Shown: positions 13,676 to 21,254 of the stretch, one piece after another
Numbering within the stretch: the first letter of the stretch is position 1
Layout of the letters: each line of letters starts with the position of its first letter
IMG/VR virus record: IMGVR_UViG_3300035698_017564
Span: 1-21,729 of that record
Source of the DNA: a virus
Direction: 5' to 3' (one strand)
Length of the DNA: 21,729 nt
Position numbers and translations under genes: made by a program
Notes under the pieces: generated by a model
The model's input: the letters and a program-made list of their open reading frames with translations, nothing else
Told to the model about the DNA's origin: nothing
The model's database searches: none

Positions 13676-14656
13676 TCAAAGAGAGACAACTACCTCCTCT
13701 TTGGGGGCTTCTTTAACCACCACTGGAGAGCACTTCATCATAAAGTCTCTCAAAACATAAGTGTTAGGGACGCCAGCTTTCTCGTGATCGAGAGGATGAC
13801 TAATAATGACCCGGATCTGGCCTTTTCTAGTACCCGTCTTTCCAGGTTTACGGGCCACTACTCCCCGCATCAACACGCCCCGCTCCGTCCACTCAATAGT
13901 ATCATTATTTACGATACCGCGCAGCTTACCCGTGATCACAACCTGCTTTTTAATTTCCTTTTTATAGGAATCAAAGAACGCATAAGGGTAATCGATTTGG
14001 TCGTAGTAATCAAACTTCCGGCACAGGTTAAGAGCGTTCTCATACGCCTCTGCCGGGTCATCCATAATACCCTTCTTCTCCATCCAGTCCTCAATCCAGA
14101 CCAACAAGCTACCCCAACCTTCTCGCCCCATAGACTTTCCGAGAAGACGCCGAATACCTGCTCGCATCTCCGACATCAACAGAACTTCTGCGGGTTTCAT
14201 GTTGAGATACTCATCCAACAATTCTACGCTGTCCAAAGGCCAGAAATAAGCATGGCAACTAAACTTGTTAAGATGGCACGTATTGCTGTTGACTTCCATA
14301 CCCTCGTCGCAGTGGACTTTCTTACCCCACTTACGTTTCCAAAGAGCACAGTGCTTACACTTTACTACAATCGTACTGCCAGCTTTTCGCTTCTTACCGT
14401 CTCGGTCTACGAAGTCCTGCTGTACCATGTAGTACGACAAGTCCATACCATCGTCTTCGTAGTCGTCGCTTAGAGCCGTTTGATCGTGGCCCTCCCCGTC
14501 GTCTACAGAGCCATCGTCTTCGTCTACGTCTCCTTCAGCCAGCTCGTCATCCAGCTCGTCATCGCTATACTCATCTTCCTCCTCTTCCAAGTCATCGAAA
14601 TCCTCGTCACGAAATCCAGTGTCTTCCAATTCTTCCTGATCTTCTTTTTCTGACAT
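13676..14656 (-). CDS. Acidic-tail zinc-binding protein, unknown role
   Basis: A 326-residue protein. Residues 3-72 are extremely Asp/Glu-rich, probably disordered. A cysteine cluster follows with spacing C100-x2-C103-x12-C116-x10-C127-x6-C134 (KCKHCALWKRKW, CDEGM, NTCHLN, SCHAYFWP), likely zinc- or iron-binding. The rest is alpha/beta, with a helical segment (EDWMEKKGIMDDPAEAYENA) and a beta-rich C-terminal part (VVITGKLRGIVNNDTIEW; GQIRVIISHPLD). DNA-mimic-like acidic tails occur in proteins that interact with DNA-binding proteins, so a role in replication, repair or transcription control is possible. I recognise no family. Start ATG 14656 has AGGAG nine bases upstream and four bases separate it from the previous stop. 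Confidence 0.65.
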   Translation of the reverse strand: MSEKEDQEELEDTGFRDEDFDDLEEEEDEYSDDELDDELAEGDVDEDDGSVDDGEGHDQTALSDDYEDDGMDLSYYMVQQDFVDRDGKKRKAGSTIVVKCKHCALWKRKWGKKVHCDEGMEVNSNTCHLNKFSCHAYFWPLDSVELLDEYLNMKPAEVLLMSEMRAGIRRLLGKSMGREGWGSLLVWIEDWMEKKGIMDDPAEAYENALNLCRKFDYYDQIDYPYAFFDSYKKEIKKQVVITGKLRGIVNNDTIEWTERGVLMRGVVARKPGKTGTRKGQIRVIISHPLDHEKAGVPNTYVLRDFMMKCSPVVVKEAPKEEVVVSL

Positions 14657-14660
14657 TCGG

Positions 14661-15500
14661 CTACTCTCCTTCTTGTTCGGTTTCTGAGTTTTCTTCTTCT
14701 AAATCACTTTTATACATATTGTACAAAACAGAAATGTCATTCTTCTTAATATTGTAGTCCTGAGCTAAATTCTTTAAGTTTACGGCTATACCCTCCTCTA
14801 ATGCAGAAGCTACTGCTGTGCTAAAAGCGGACATTAAAGCGACACCTTCGTCATCCAATGCTAGCCATTTAAAATAGGCTCTGCACACATTTTTCTTTGC
14901 TCCGAACTTAACAAGCTTTTTACAATGATTTTGAAACCTCCGTTTCGTAATTTTTCCAAGGGCAAAAGATAGAAGGGGTTTCTCTAAGTCACCCCAAACA
15001 TCCCCATCGTCTAATTGATTTTCCAATAAGTCAAGGAAATCCGACAAGGAATCAGGTAAATCTAATTTTTTAGGTTCCTCTTTACTAATGACTGGTTTGT
15101 TCGGTGCCAACTTAGGATAAGGAGACAAATCGATTTCACCCGGAGTGTCTTCTAATTGAGAGTTCAAAGCCCCAATTGTAGAACGCGGCGAGGCGATATA
15201 TTTCCCGTGGTCGTCCACATCTACATCTACCATGGGAACTCCTAGAGGTGCAATCTCATCTGAGGTCCCGAATAGAATGATGCGGTGAATCTTCTTAGCA
15301 TACTTATCTAGTAGACGTACTTTGTCGGCACGCTTTACCAGCACTACGTTGGGTCGGTCCTTTTCCAACTTCAAGTCATTTTTGGACGGGAAGACGTGTA
15401 GACGGTAAGAACGTCCTTTAGCGTCTTTCCATCCTTTTCCAAAAATAACTACAGCGTCTGGTCTAGTAAATATGAAGGCGACAGTTTTTACTTTACTCAT
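14661..15500 (-). CDS. Hypothetical protein, 279 aa
   Basis: Not recognised. The N-terminal 100 residues look like an alpha/beta fold (VKTVAFIFTRPDAVVIFGKG; RPNVVLVKRADKVRLLDKYA; IHRIILFGTSDEIAPLG). Its short strands and IILFGTSDE loop are reminiscent of a nucleotide- or ligand-binding core, but no motif is decisive. A Pro-rich linker (about 123-147) and helical C-terminal domain (about 150-265) follow, ending in an acidic tail (EEENSETEQEGE). It overlaps the gene upstream by four bases (ATGA), so translation is probably coupled. Confidence 0.7.
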   Translation of the reverse strand: MSKVKTVAFIFTRPDAVVIFGKGWKDAKGRSYRLHVFPSKNDLKLEKDRPNVVLVKRADKVRLLDKYAKKIHRIILFGTSDEIAPLGVPMVDVDVDDHGKYIASPRSTIGALNSQLEDTPGEIDLSPYPKLAPNKPVISKEEPKKLDLPDSLSDFLDLLENQLDDGDVWGDLEKPLLSFALGKITKRRFQNHCKKLVKFGAKKNVCRAYFKWLALDDEGVALMSAFSTAVASALEEGIAVNLKNLAQDYNIKKNDISVLYNMYKSDLEEENSETEQEGE

Positions 15501-16051
15501 ATTAGTTCCCGAGAGAGTCTCTCTAAAAGAGTTTTAACAACTCCTTTGTGAGGTAAAATTACAATAGAGATGGTGTCTTTGTCAACATTTAATTTGATAT
15601 ATTTATGAGTCTCCGTAAATTTTTTATCGAGTTTCTTAAATCTTGAATAAAGTCGGTAGGTTTTCCACAGGTAAAAAGGAGTACGCTCCATTTTTAGACC
15701 GATGGTGGTTTTTACGTAGGCCCGTAGCGCTTCGCAGGTTTCATCGTCTGTATCGTAATATCTACAAAGTTTCCACAAAACGGGAACGGAATACTTAGAA
15801 GGTACTTCCTCTAATTTCTGGTAGATACGGCCCGACGTCCACTGAGCTTCTATAGGAGATGCTACAGGCTTTTTCTTTTTAGACCGGGTTTTTTTGATCG
15901 GAACAGCAAGTGGAGCAACACCTTCGAGGCGTATAGTATCCCCATCCCTCCATGCCCGGTTTAATTCTGATACTCCTATGGCGCGACACAAAAAGGGTGT
16001 GCAGACTTCAGGACTGTTGAAAAGAATGTCGTTAAATACGTGTGCTAGCAT
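15497..16051 (-). CDS. Hypothetical basic protein, 184 aa
   Basis: Not recognised. Soluble, helical-looking, with a basic linker (PIKKTRSKKKKPVASPIEA, about 52-70) that could touch nucleic acid. The second half is helical with aromatic residues (YLWKTYRLYSRFKKLDKKF), then a small beta part (YIKLNVDKDTISIVILP). It begins 15 bases after the methyltransferase C-terminal gene, and no recognisable ribosome site precedes ATG 16051, so it may be translated by re-initiation. The following gene overlaps its stop by four bases. Confidence 0.68.
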   Translation of the reverse strand: MLAHVFNDILFNSPEVCTPFLCRAIGVSELNRAWRDGDTIRLEGVAPLAVPIKKTRSKKKKPVASPIEAQWTSGRIYQKLEEVPSKYSVPVLWKLCRYYDTDDETCEALRAYVKTTIGLKMERTPFYLWKTYRLYSRFKKLDKKFTETHKYIKLNVDKDTISIVILPHKGVVKTLLERLSRELI

Positions 16052-16066
16052 GATAGGGTTTTACAA

Positions 16067-16852
16067 CTATTTCTTGAAAAGAGGTTTCATTAAACCCATT
16101 TTTCCATTTTCTTCTTCATCGTCCACCACTTCTAATGCGTACTTTAACCTTTGAGTAGCAATAGGCATGTACTCGTCTTCTTTTTCAAACCCTATAAATC
16201 TACGGTTGAGAGTTACTGCTGCAACACTAGTAGTACCAGAACCAAGATAAGGGTCAAGTACTATATCTCCGGGTCGAGAGCCTAGAGTAACTAGATAACT
16301 TAGAAGTTTGATAGGTTTTACCGATGGATGATGATTGGCACGGGGCACAGCACTGGACTTAGGTGTGGTCCGGCCCGGGTTGTCTTTGAACTCTCCCATC
16401 TGAGGCTTGGCTTTTTTAGGGAGGTCATCAAGTCCCACGTTCTTTTCCTTTTTAGCTGCTTTCGGGACGAGTAAGAAAGGAAATACTTTTTGTACTGAAG
16501 CAGGTAGATTTTGAATAGCCCAAGCATCGAGGTCGAAGTAGCGAGAGAAGGAACCGGAATCAACATATCCCAAATCAGGAGTACCGACATCAAGATTTCC
16601 TATATTACCAGACCCATAAACATCACCCTTTTGTGTACCTTTGGTTCTTCGCGCAATGCCACTGCCTGTTATTCCTGCTCCGCTCAATGCCCCGTCGTTC
16701 AATGGATCGGACACTTCCCTAATGTGCTTTCCCAATGCACCACTGGTCATAGACTTCAAATCTGATGTGTCTAAGCCAAGATACTGCAAGGCACCCCGCC
16801 CCTCTGGTGTAAGAACCACTTCCCCATTACTCGTTTTCTTGAAGTAACTCAT
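16067..16852 (-). CDS. DNA methyltransferase, C-terminal half (AdoMet-binding part)
   Basis: The downstream piece of a beta-class amino-methyltransferase. A 261-residue frame from ATG 16852, chosen because AGGAGAAAGG lies upstream. It contains SRYFDLDAWAIQNLP and SVQKVFPFLLVPKA, typical of the segment before the AdoMet site in phage enzymes. Then come NHHPSVKPIKLLSYLV (motif X) and DIVLDPYLGSGTTSVAA (motif I, the AdoMet-binding loop, at about 196-212), followed by NRRFIGFEKEDEYMPIATQR (motif II-III region). Motifs IV to VIII are absent here and are found in the gene at 17698-18798. Its first 26 bases lie inside the homing endonuclease frame. Alone it should bind AdoMet but lack the catalytic DPPY; it probably pairs with the N-terminal half. 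Its own start signal argues against a dead fragment. Confidence 0.85.
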   Translation of the reverse strand: MSYFKKTSNGEVVLTPEGRGALQYLGLDTSDLKSMTSGALGKHIREVSDPLNDGALSGAGITGSGIARRTKGTQKGDVYGSGNIGNLDVGTPDLGYVDSGSFSRYFDLDAWAIQNLPASVQKVFPFLLVPKAAKKEKNVGLDDLPKKAKPQMGEFKDNPGRTTPKSSAVPRANHHPSVKPIKLLSYLVTLGSRPGDIVLDPYLGSGTTSVAAVTLNRRFIGFEKEDEYMPIATQRLKYALEVVDDEEENGKMGLMKPLFKK

Positions 16853-17705
16853 TTGGCCTTTCTCCTGCATGTATCTCAGAACCCCATAGCCTAATCACTC
16901 GATACCCACGCTCTTCCAATTTTCTGTTTACCCATTTATCCTGAGCTGCTGTTCTAGGCTTCTTGTGCCAATAATCTCCATCTGCAAAAATGCAAATGTT
17001 TGGTTCTATGAAAAAATCAGGTCGACACACGTCTTTAATTACACGCTGCTTCTCATGCACTACCTCATTTTTGATCAGCCACGCCTCTAGGATAAGCTCA
17101 ATATCGGTATCGCATACTCTAACCATCGGTGGATCATTGATCATCGTGCGTGACCATGCACGCCCTCTGCACTTGCGAGAACAATACACAGGAGGTGGAT
17201 TCTTGCGCTTGCGCGTCGTCTCCTCTCCACATTCGGCACAATTAAATACAATTGGACCACCCTTCCAATTCGGGTTATCTGGCCCTGTTGGATATTCTCT
17301 GCCACGATTGATCGCCCGTGAAGCACATGATCTACTGCAAAACTTACCATTCCCGCGATTAGCAGTACTTCTATACACTTCAAACTTAGCACCACATTCA
17401 ACGCACACCATTCCGACACGCTTCTTTGGCTTATACGCAAATGCAGCCTTGATACCCTCGCTGATTTTTCGTTTTGTGTTTTCGCTTCGTGGTCGACCAT
17501 AAGACAGATCATCCCCTGCACTCTTGCTCATGCCCCTGTTCCATCCTCTTCCTTTTGCTAACTGCTTTTTTCCGTGCCCGTGTTTTTTGTACAACTCGCC
17601 TCGACACCCACGGCAACACACATGCTTTGACCTGGCTAAATCAGAAGGCCTTCTATACAAAGGCTTCTGACATACCTCACATTCAACATTCGGATTCCTA
17701 CTCAT
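16827..17705 (-). CDS. Vsr-like (EDxHD) homing endonuclease with zinc fingers and NUMOD3
   Basis: A site-specific DNA endonuclease of the mobile, free-standing type that copies its own gene into cognate empty sites. The 292 residues hold, in order: a zinc finger (CEVC, CCRGC, 9-34); a NUMOD3-like DNA-binding segment (YGRPRSENTKRKISEGIKAA, 69-88); two more zinc fingers (CVEC/CSRSC 101-127; CAEC/CSRKC 156-179); between them GPDNPNWKGG, common in homing endonucleases; and a C-terminal Vsr-type nuclease. Candidate catalytic residues are E203, D230 (CRPDFF), D242, H247 (DGDYWH) and D256 (QDKW), matching the EDxHD family. It overlaps the upstream methyltransferase half by 8 bases and the downstream half by 26, leaving no room for a group I intron core. 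It thus seems to be inserted into and splitting the methyltransferase. Confidence 0.88.
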   Translation of the reverse strand: MSRNPNVECEVCQKPLYRRPSDLARSKHVCCRGCRGELYKKHGHGKKQLAKGRGWNRGMSKSAGDDLSYGRPRSENTKRKISEGIKAAFAYKPKKRVGMVCVECGAKFEVYRSTANRGNGKFCSRSCASRAINRGREYPTGPDNPNWKGGPIVFNCAECGEETTRKRKNPPPVYCSRKCRGRAWSRTMINDPPMVRVCDTDIELILEAWLIKNEVVHEKQRVIKDVCRPDFFIEPNICIFADGDYWHKKPRTAAQDKWVNRKLEERGYRVIRLWGSEIHAGERPNELLQENE

Positions 17706-18798
17706 CCTTAAGTGCCTCTTGCAGTCTAAACAATTCTTCCATATTAACGATTGGTTGTGTTTCTACCAATAAATTAGCGGGGAACCTCCCCTTCGGGTCT
17801 CCACCACGGGGACCTGGGGTCTGTGCAAAATTGGTGCTACCTTTGTCTGTGTAACGACGGTCTTGCGACGGTTCGTTTTCTCGGGATTTTCCACCCGAAG
17901 ATGGAATTCTCCCGTCATCTAACCAGGTACAGCCTTTTCTGTTATCCAATGCCTGGTCCAGATACGTCTTCTCGCTCAGTGGGCGCATTACTACCAAAAC
18001 GTGTTCTAGGCTCGGCTTCGGCTGGAATCCTGCGTAAGCTCCATCGAGGTAGACAGCTTCCTCTGTGACTGGAGCTGTAGCGTCTGGCTGGTCCTGTACT
18101 ATCCCGAACTTTGTCTGTCGCTTCTCTTTGTACCTAGCTCCGTCGTAGCCACCATCTTTTTGATTCGGGTTAGAACTAGTACCTACCACGGGACGTTTCG
18201 CTCCGGCTCGTTTATCTGCTGCCTTTGATAAGTTGTGAGCCTTCGGCATACGAGCGGCTACTACCCAGTACAAACTGGTGAACCCTGTCACGAACCCAGC
18301 ATCATCCAGGGTCACTATCATACGAGCTAAGCAGTCCTGTCTGGGCGTACACAGTACGAACCCGAAAGCTCCGGGCTTCATCACTCTTAAGCACTCTTCC
18401 CACACCTCTACAGGAGGTACGGCCCGATCCCATTTTTTACCCATAAATCCCGACGATCCAGAACCCCCACCCGGTTTCTTAGGGTTTACAGAAGTAAGAC
18501 CGTAAGGCGGATCTGTCACCATCACGTCTATGTAGTTATCTGGTAACTCCTTCAATCTATCTAAGCAATCCCCCTGAACGACTGTGTTAACGTCTGGCGG
18601 GAGTTCTCCTTTACGAATAGCTACAGGACCATGTTCCTTTTTCAGCAACCTCAGGAGTCGTTTGGCTTCCTTCTTAGAAGTGCTAGCTCTGTAATACCCT
18701 AGCTTCTCCGGTATACCCAATACATTGCTCAGATCGTCAGGACAAGCCACAGCGATCTGGAATTTCCCTTTTTTCTTTTTGTACCAAAATTCAGTCAT
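17698..18798 (-). CDS. DNA methyltransferase, N-terminal half (catalytic DPPY part)
   Basis: The upstream piece of an N6-adenine or N4-cytosine DNA methyltransferase. A 366-residue protein. An N-terminal extension (1-70) is followed by the core strand VVQGDCLDRLKELP and catalytic motif IV TDPPYGL (DPPYG at 96-100). Next come GFMGKKWD, VWEECLRVMKPGAFGFVLCT (motif V-VI region) and the variable segment likely to read the target site, ending near KGRFPANLLVE. The chain stops at 17698, before motifs X and I, which lie in the gene at 16067-16852. The order IV...X-I places the enzyme in the beta class. The break lies after the target-recognition region, between catalytic and AdoMet-binding halves. 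Target sequence cannot be read from the protein; self-protection or anti-restriction are likely roles. Confidence 0.88.
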   Translation of the reverse strand: MTEFWYKKKKGKFQIAVACPDDLSNVLGIPEKLGYYRASTSKKEAKRLLRLLKKEHGPVAIRKGELPPDVNTVVQGDCLDRLKELPDNYIDVMVTDPPYGLTSVNPKKPGGGSGSSGFMGKKWDRAVPPVEVWEECLRVMKPGAFGFVLCTPRQDCLARMIVTLDDAGFVTGFTSLYWVVAARMPKAHNLSKAADKRAGAKRPVVGTSSNPNQKDGGYDGARYKEKRQTKFGIVQDQPDATAPVTEEAVYLDGAYAGFQPKPSLEHVLVVMRPLSEKTYLDQALDNRKGCTWLDDGRIPSSGGKSRENEPSQDRRYTDKGSTNFAQTPGPRGGDPKGRFPANLLVETQPIVNMEELFRLQEALKDE

Positions 18799-18800
18799 GA

Positions 18801-21245
18801 CTAGGACTTCAACTCGTCTTCGTATCGTCTAGACATCGTTACGTACCTAGACGGTGGGGTTTCTTGGTAGAGCTTAGATTCGTTGTTCTCTCTAATAGCC
18901 CACCATACCTGATCCCAAGCTTCATGTTCTACAACCTCGGTGAGATGGCTCACAACAAAAATGGAACTGAATTGACTTTTCAGAACCTGGAGAACCTTCA
19001 ACAAGGCTAACTTCCCCTGAGGGTCAAGATGACTAAAAGGCTCATCTAAGATCAAAATGTTCCCGGAACGTCCCGTGTAAATTTCTTTTAAGTCTCTCAA
19101 TCCAAACACAAAGGCTAACCCTGCTTTGTGACTCTCACCACCAGAGATCGCCCTGCTACTAGTCCCAGCATCTATCCCTTTTCGAGATAATTGAAATCGA
19201 ATAGCGTTATCAGTCGGCTCCAATTCCAAGTTAACCTGTTGATTCGGCCAAAGAATGTCCGAATACAGAGGAACAGTTTTCTCCGCTGCTTCCTGCATAA
19301 TAGCATGTAGCCGGTCGTGCTTCAAACCTTTTTGTCCAAAAGCAATTTTTAAAGCCTTGTAGCAGTCTTGCTTATCCAGGATGTCCTTGGTCTTCTTCAA
19401 TTCCGTCTCTAGCTTAACTTTTCTCTTCCTGGCCCCAGACACCTGGTTCATGTTGGTCCGAGCCGTGGTGGACTTCTCAGACAGGTCTGAGATAGAATTA
19501 GTCAACTGCGTCAACAGCTTCTCTAATTTACGCATTTCTCGAAGGACGGACTTCCTGGACACCTTCTTCAGTTTCTTCACTCTCGTAAGTCTGTCGTTAA
19601 TACTCTTAGCAGCTTCTAACTTATTTTCCAGCTTTTCTACGAGTAACTTCTGTTTCCCAATTGTCTGGCGTAATTCCTTAGCTCCAGCTTCCGGCATCGC
19701 CTTCAATTGTTTCCGTATAAGTCCTCTTCGCTGCTCACCCTCTAACGTCTCCGTCAAAACCCGCTCTCTCAGCGTCAAAGTAGAGATCTCGATTCGAATG
19801 TCTTTTACTCTTCGTTTCGTTTCGATTTTCTTGAGGCGTTCCTTCAAAGCAACTACCTTTTCGAGAAGAACAACATCCTTTTCTAATCGATGTACTGATA
19901 CGTTCACTTCCTTTAACTCTAAACGATTTTTCTCTAATTCCTCTTCCAACTCGGTAATCTCAGTTGTACCAAGACTAAACGACCTATGACAGGTAGGACA
20001 AACATCTTTATCAAGCTGAGTTTTTACTGCTCTAATAGACGCAGACAAATCAGATTTTAACTCTGTTAAACGATCTAATTCCTCCCTCGAAGCGGTATCT
20101 TCTAAATCGTCCGGGACATTCAATCTCTGAATGTCCTGAAGAATCTCAAGACGAGACTCTGCTTGAGGTAGTTCACCGTATTGAAGGTCACTCAATCGAC
20201 TCTTTGTTTCAACCAATTCGAGATTAACTTCCTCAACGTCTACCTCTTCCGTTCCCAATTTCTTTAGCTGCTTCTCTAAAATATCTTTTTGGTCTAGCAG
20301 GCGTAAAGAACTCTTAGCATCTACGTATTCGGTTTGAGCCGTCGTAAGCTCCTCCTTGATACGGGAAATATACTTCTTACTACAATATTTGGCTGATTTT
20401 AAATCTGTATGAAGAGGAGGCGTATTATTCCAGACCTCTTTTAATTCTTTAAGAAAAGCTGCTCTCTGCTGTGACTCTTGAAGGTCACCTTCCATCTCCC
20501 TTAATTCTCGGACGGTAGCATCCAGAGCAGTCTTTTCACCTTCAAGTTTTTCGTCACACTTTAAATACTCGCTTCTTAGCTCTTCTTCTGATGGATTATC
20601 ACTAAGAATACCTTTCAACTTTTCCATCTCAATCTCACTAGCTTCAATTTGCTGGAGATTTGTTTCGTTAAGCTTACTCCTAGTATCTACGTTCTTTGCA
20701 AGACGATCATATACATCCAGATCGAACATTTCAGTGATCTGGTGTTTCCGCTGGGCGTCTGTTCCGGATAAAAGGACATTCGTCATACGTTGTGCCATAT
20801 ACCTAAGATGGAAAAACGTATTAGTTGTTGTATTCAAAAACTCTTCGCCACGAATCCAGGTATGAGCGTGGGCACTATTTTTAGTGGGTAATATGTTCTG
20901 ACTAGTCTCCAAGTCTATTACCCTTGCGCCGTTTCCATACCTATGGTGATTCTGGTACAAGCTGATTCGGTAGTCCTTTCCATTCAAAGCAAACCAGACC
21001 GAGACCTCCAAATCTTTTCCTGCCTGATGATTAACCATATCAGAGAATTTGGTGTTCTTACCTCCCTTCCCCATTTGTGCAATAGCAAAAGCTTCAAATA
21101 GAGAAGACTTACCCGCACCCAAAAACCCACCGTCGTCTACGTTTAATCCTCGAACAAAGACCAAACCCTGATTATCTAGTTGGAAGTTGAATTCTCTATA
21201 AGAATATATATTCTTCCCAGAAATTCTTTTGTACTCAATATCCAT
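18801..21245 (-). CDS. Rad50/SbcC-family ATPase, phage recombination nuclease subunit
   Basis: ATPase subunit that clamps DNA and drives the partner nuclease (T4 gp46/Rad50/SbcC type) in end processing, recombination and replication start. An 814-residue protein. Residues 1-60 hold the N-terminal ATPase lobe with Walker A GFLGAGKSS (40-48). About 185-640 is long coiled coil interrupted by a zinc hook DVCPTCH (C416, C419) at the hairpin tip. The C-terminal lobe has the ABC signature ISGGESHKAG (700-709), Walker B ILILDEP (730-736, E735), D-loop SHLD and H-loop VVSH (H767). All motifs are intact. The nuclease partner (Mre11/SbcD/gp47) is not in the window; it may lie upstream beyond 21729. The stop is two bases before the methyltransferase start. 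Confidence 0.93.
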   Translation of the reverse strand: MDIEYKRISGKNIYSYREFNFQLDNQGLVFVRGLNVDDGGFLGAGKSSLFEAFAIAQMGKGGKNTKFSDMVNHQAGKDLEVSVWFALNGKDYRISLYQNHHRYGNGARVIDLETSQNILPTKNSAHAHTWIRGEEFLNTTTNTFFHLRYMAQRMTNVLLSGTDAQRKHQITEMFDLDVYDRLAKNVDTRSKLNETNLQQIEASEIEMEKLKGILSDNPSEEELRSEYLKCDEKLEGEKTALDATVRELREMEGDLQESQQRAAFLKELKEVWNNTPPLHTDLKSAKYCSKKYISRIKEELTTAQTEYVDAKSSLRLLDQKDILEKQLKKLGTEEVDVEEVNLELVETKSRLSDLQYGELPQAESRLEILQDIQRLNVPDDLEDTASREELDRLTELKSDLSASIRAVKTQLDKDVCPTCHRSFSLGTTEITELEEELEKNRLELKEVNVSVHRLEKDVVLLEKVVALKERLKKIETKRRVKDIRIEISTLTLRERVLTETLEGEQRRGLIRKQLKAMPEAGAKELRQTIGKQKLLVEKLENKLEAAKSINDRLTRVKKLKKVSRKSVLREMRKLEKLLTQLTNSISDLSEKSTTARTNMNQVSGARKRKVKLETELKKTKDILDKQDCYKALKIAFGQKGLKHDRLHAIMQEAAEKTVPLYSDILWPNQQVNLELEPTDNAIRFQLSRKGIDAGTSSRAISGGESHKAGLAFVFGLRDLKEIYTGRSGNILILDEPFSHLDPQGKLALLKVLQVLKSQFSSIFVVSHLTEVVEHEAWDQVWWAIRENNESKLYQETPPSRYVTMSRRYEDELKS

Positions 21246-21254
21246 ATACCCAAC

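Noticed and set aside
13784-14473. A 229-codon open frame on the plus strand
   Set aside because: It lies wholly opposite the acidic zinc-protein gene; its Leu/Ser/Arg-rich composition is the reverse shadow of an Asp/Glu-rich frame and no ribosome site precedes it.
4265-16067. Shared 12-mer gggttttacaac at 4265-4276 and 16056-16067 as a regulatory motif
   Set aside because: Several dozen shared 12-mers are expected by chance in a window of this size, and only two copies were seen, with unlike surroundings.
16827-17705. Group I intron in the methyltransferase
   Set aside because: The endonuclease frame fills the insertion from edge to edge and overlaps both halves, so there is no space for a ribozyme core, and the two halves are not in a frame that simple splicing at the edges would join.
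19381-19989. A 202-codon open frame on the plus strand
   Set aside because: It is the mirror of the Rad50 coiled coil: its Phe/Ser/Arg repetition is the reverse reading of Lys/Glu/Leu-rich codons.
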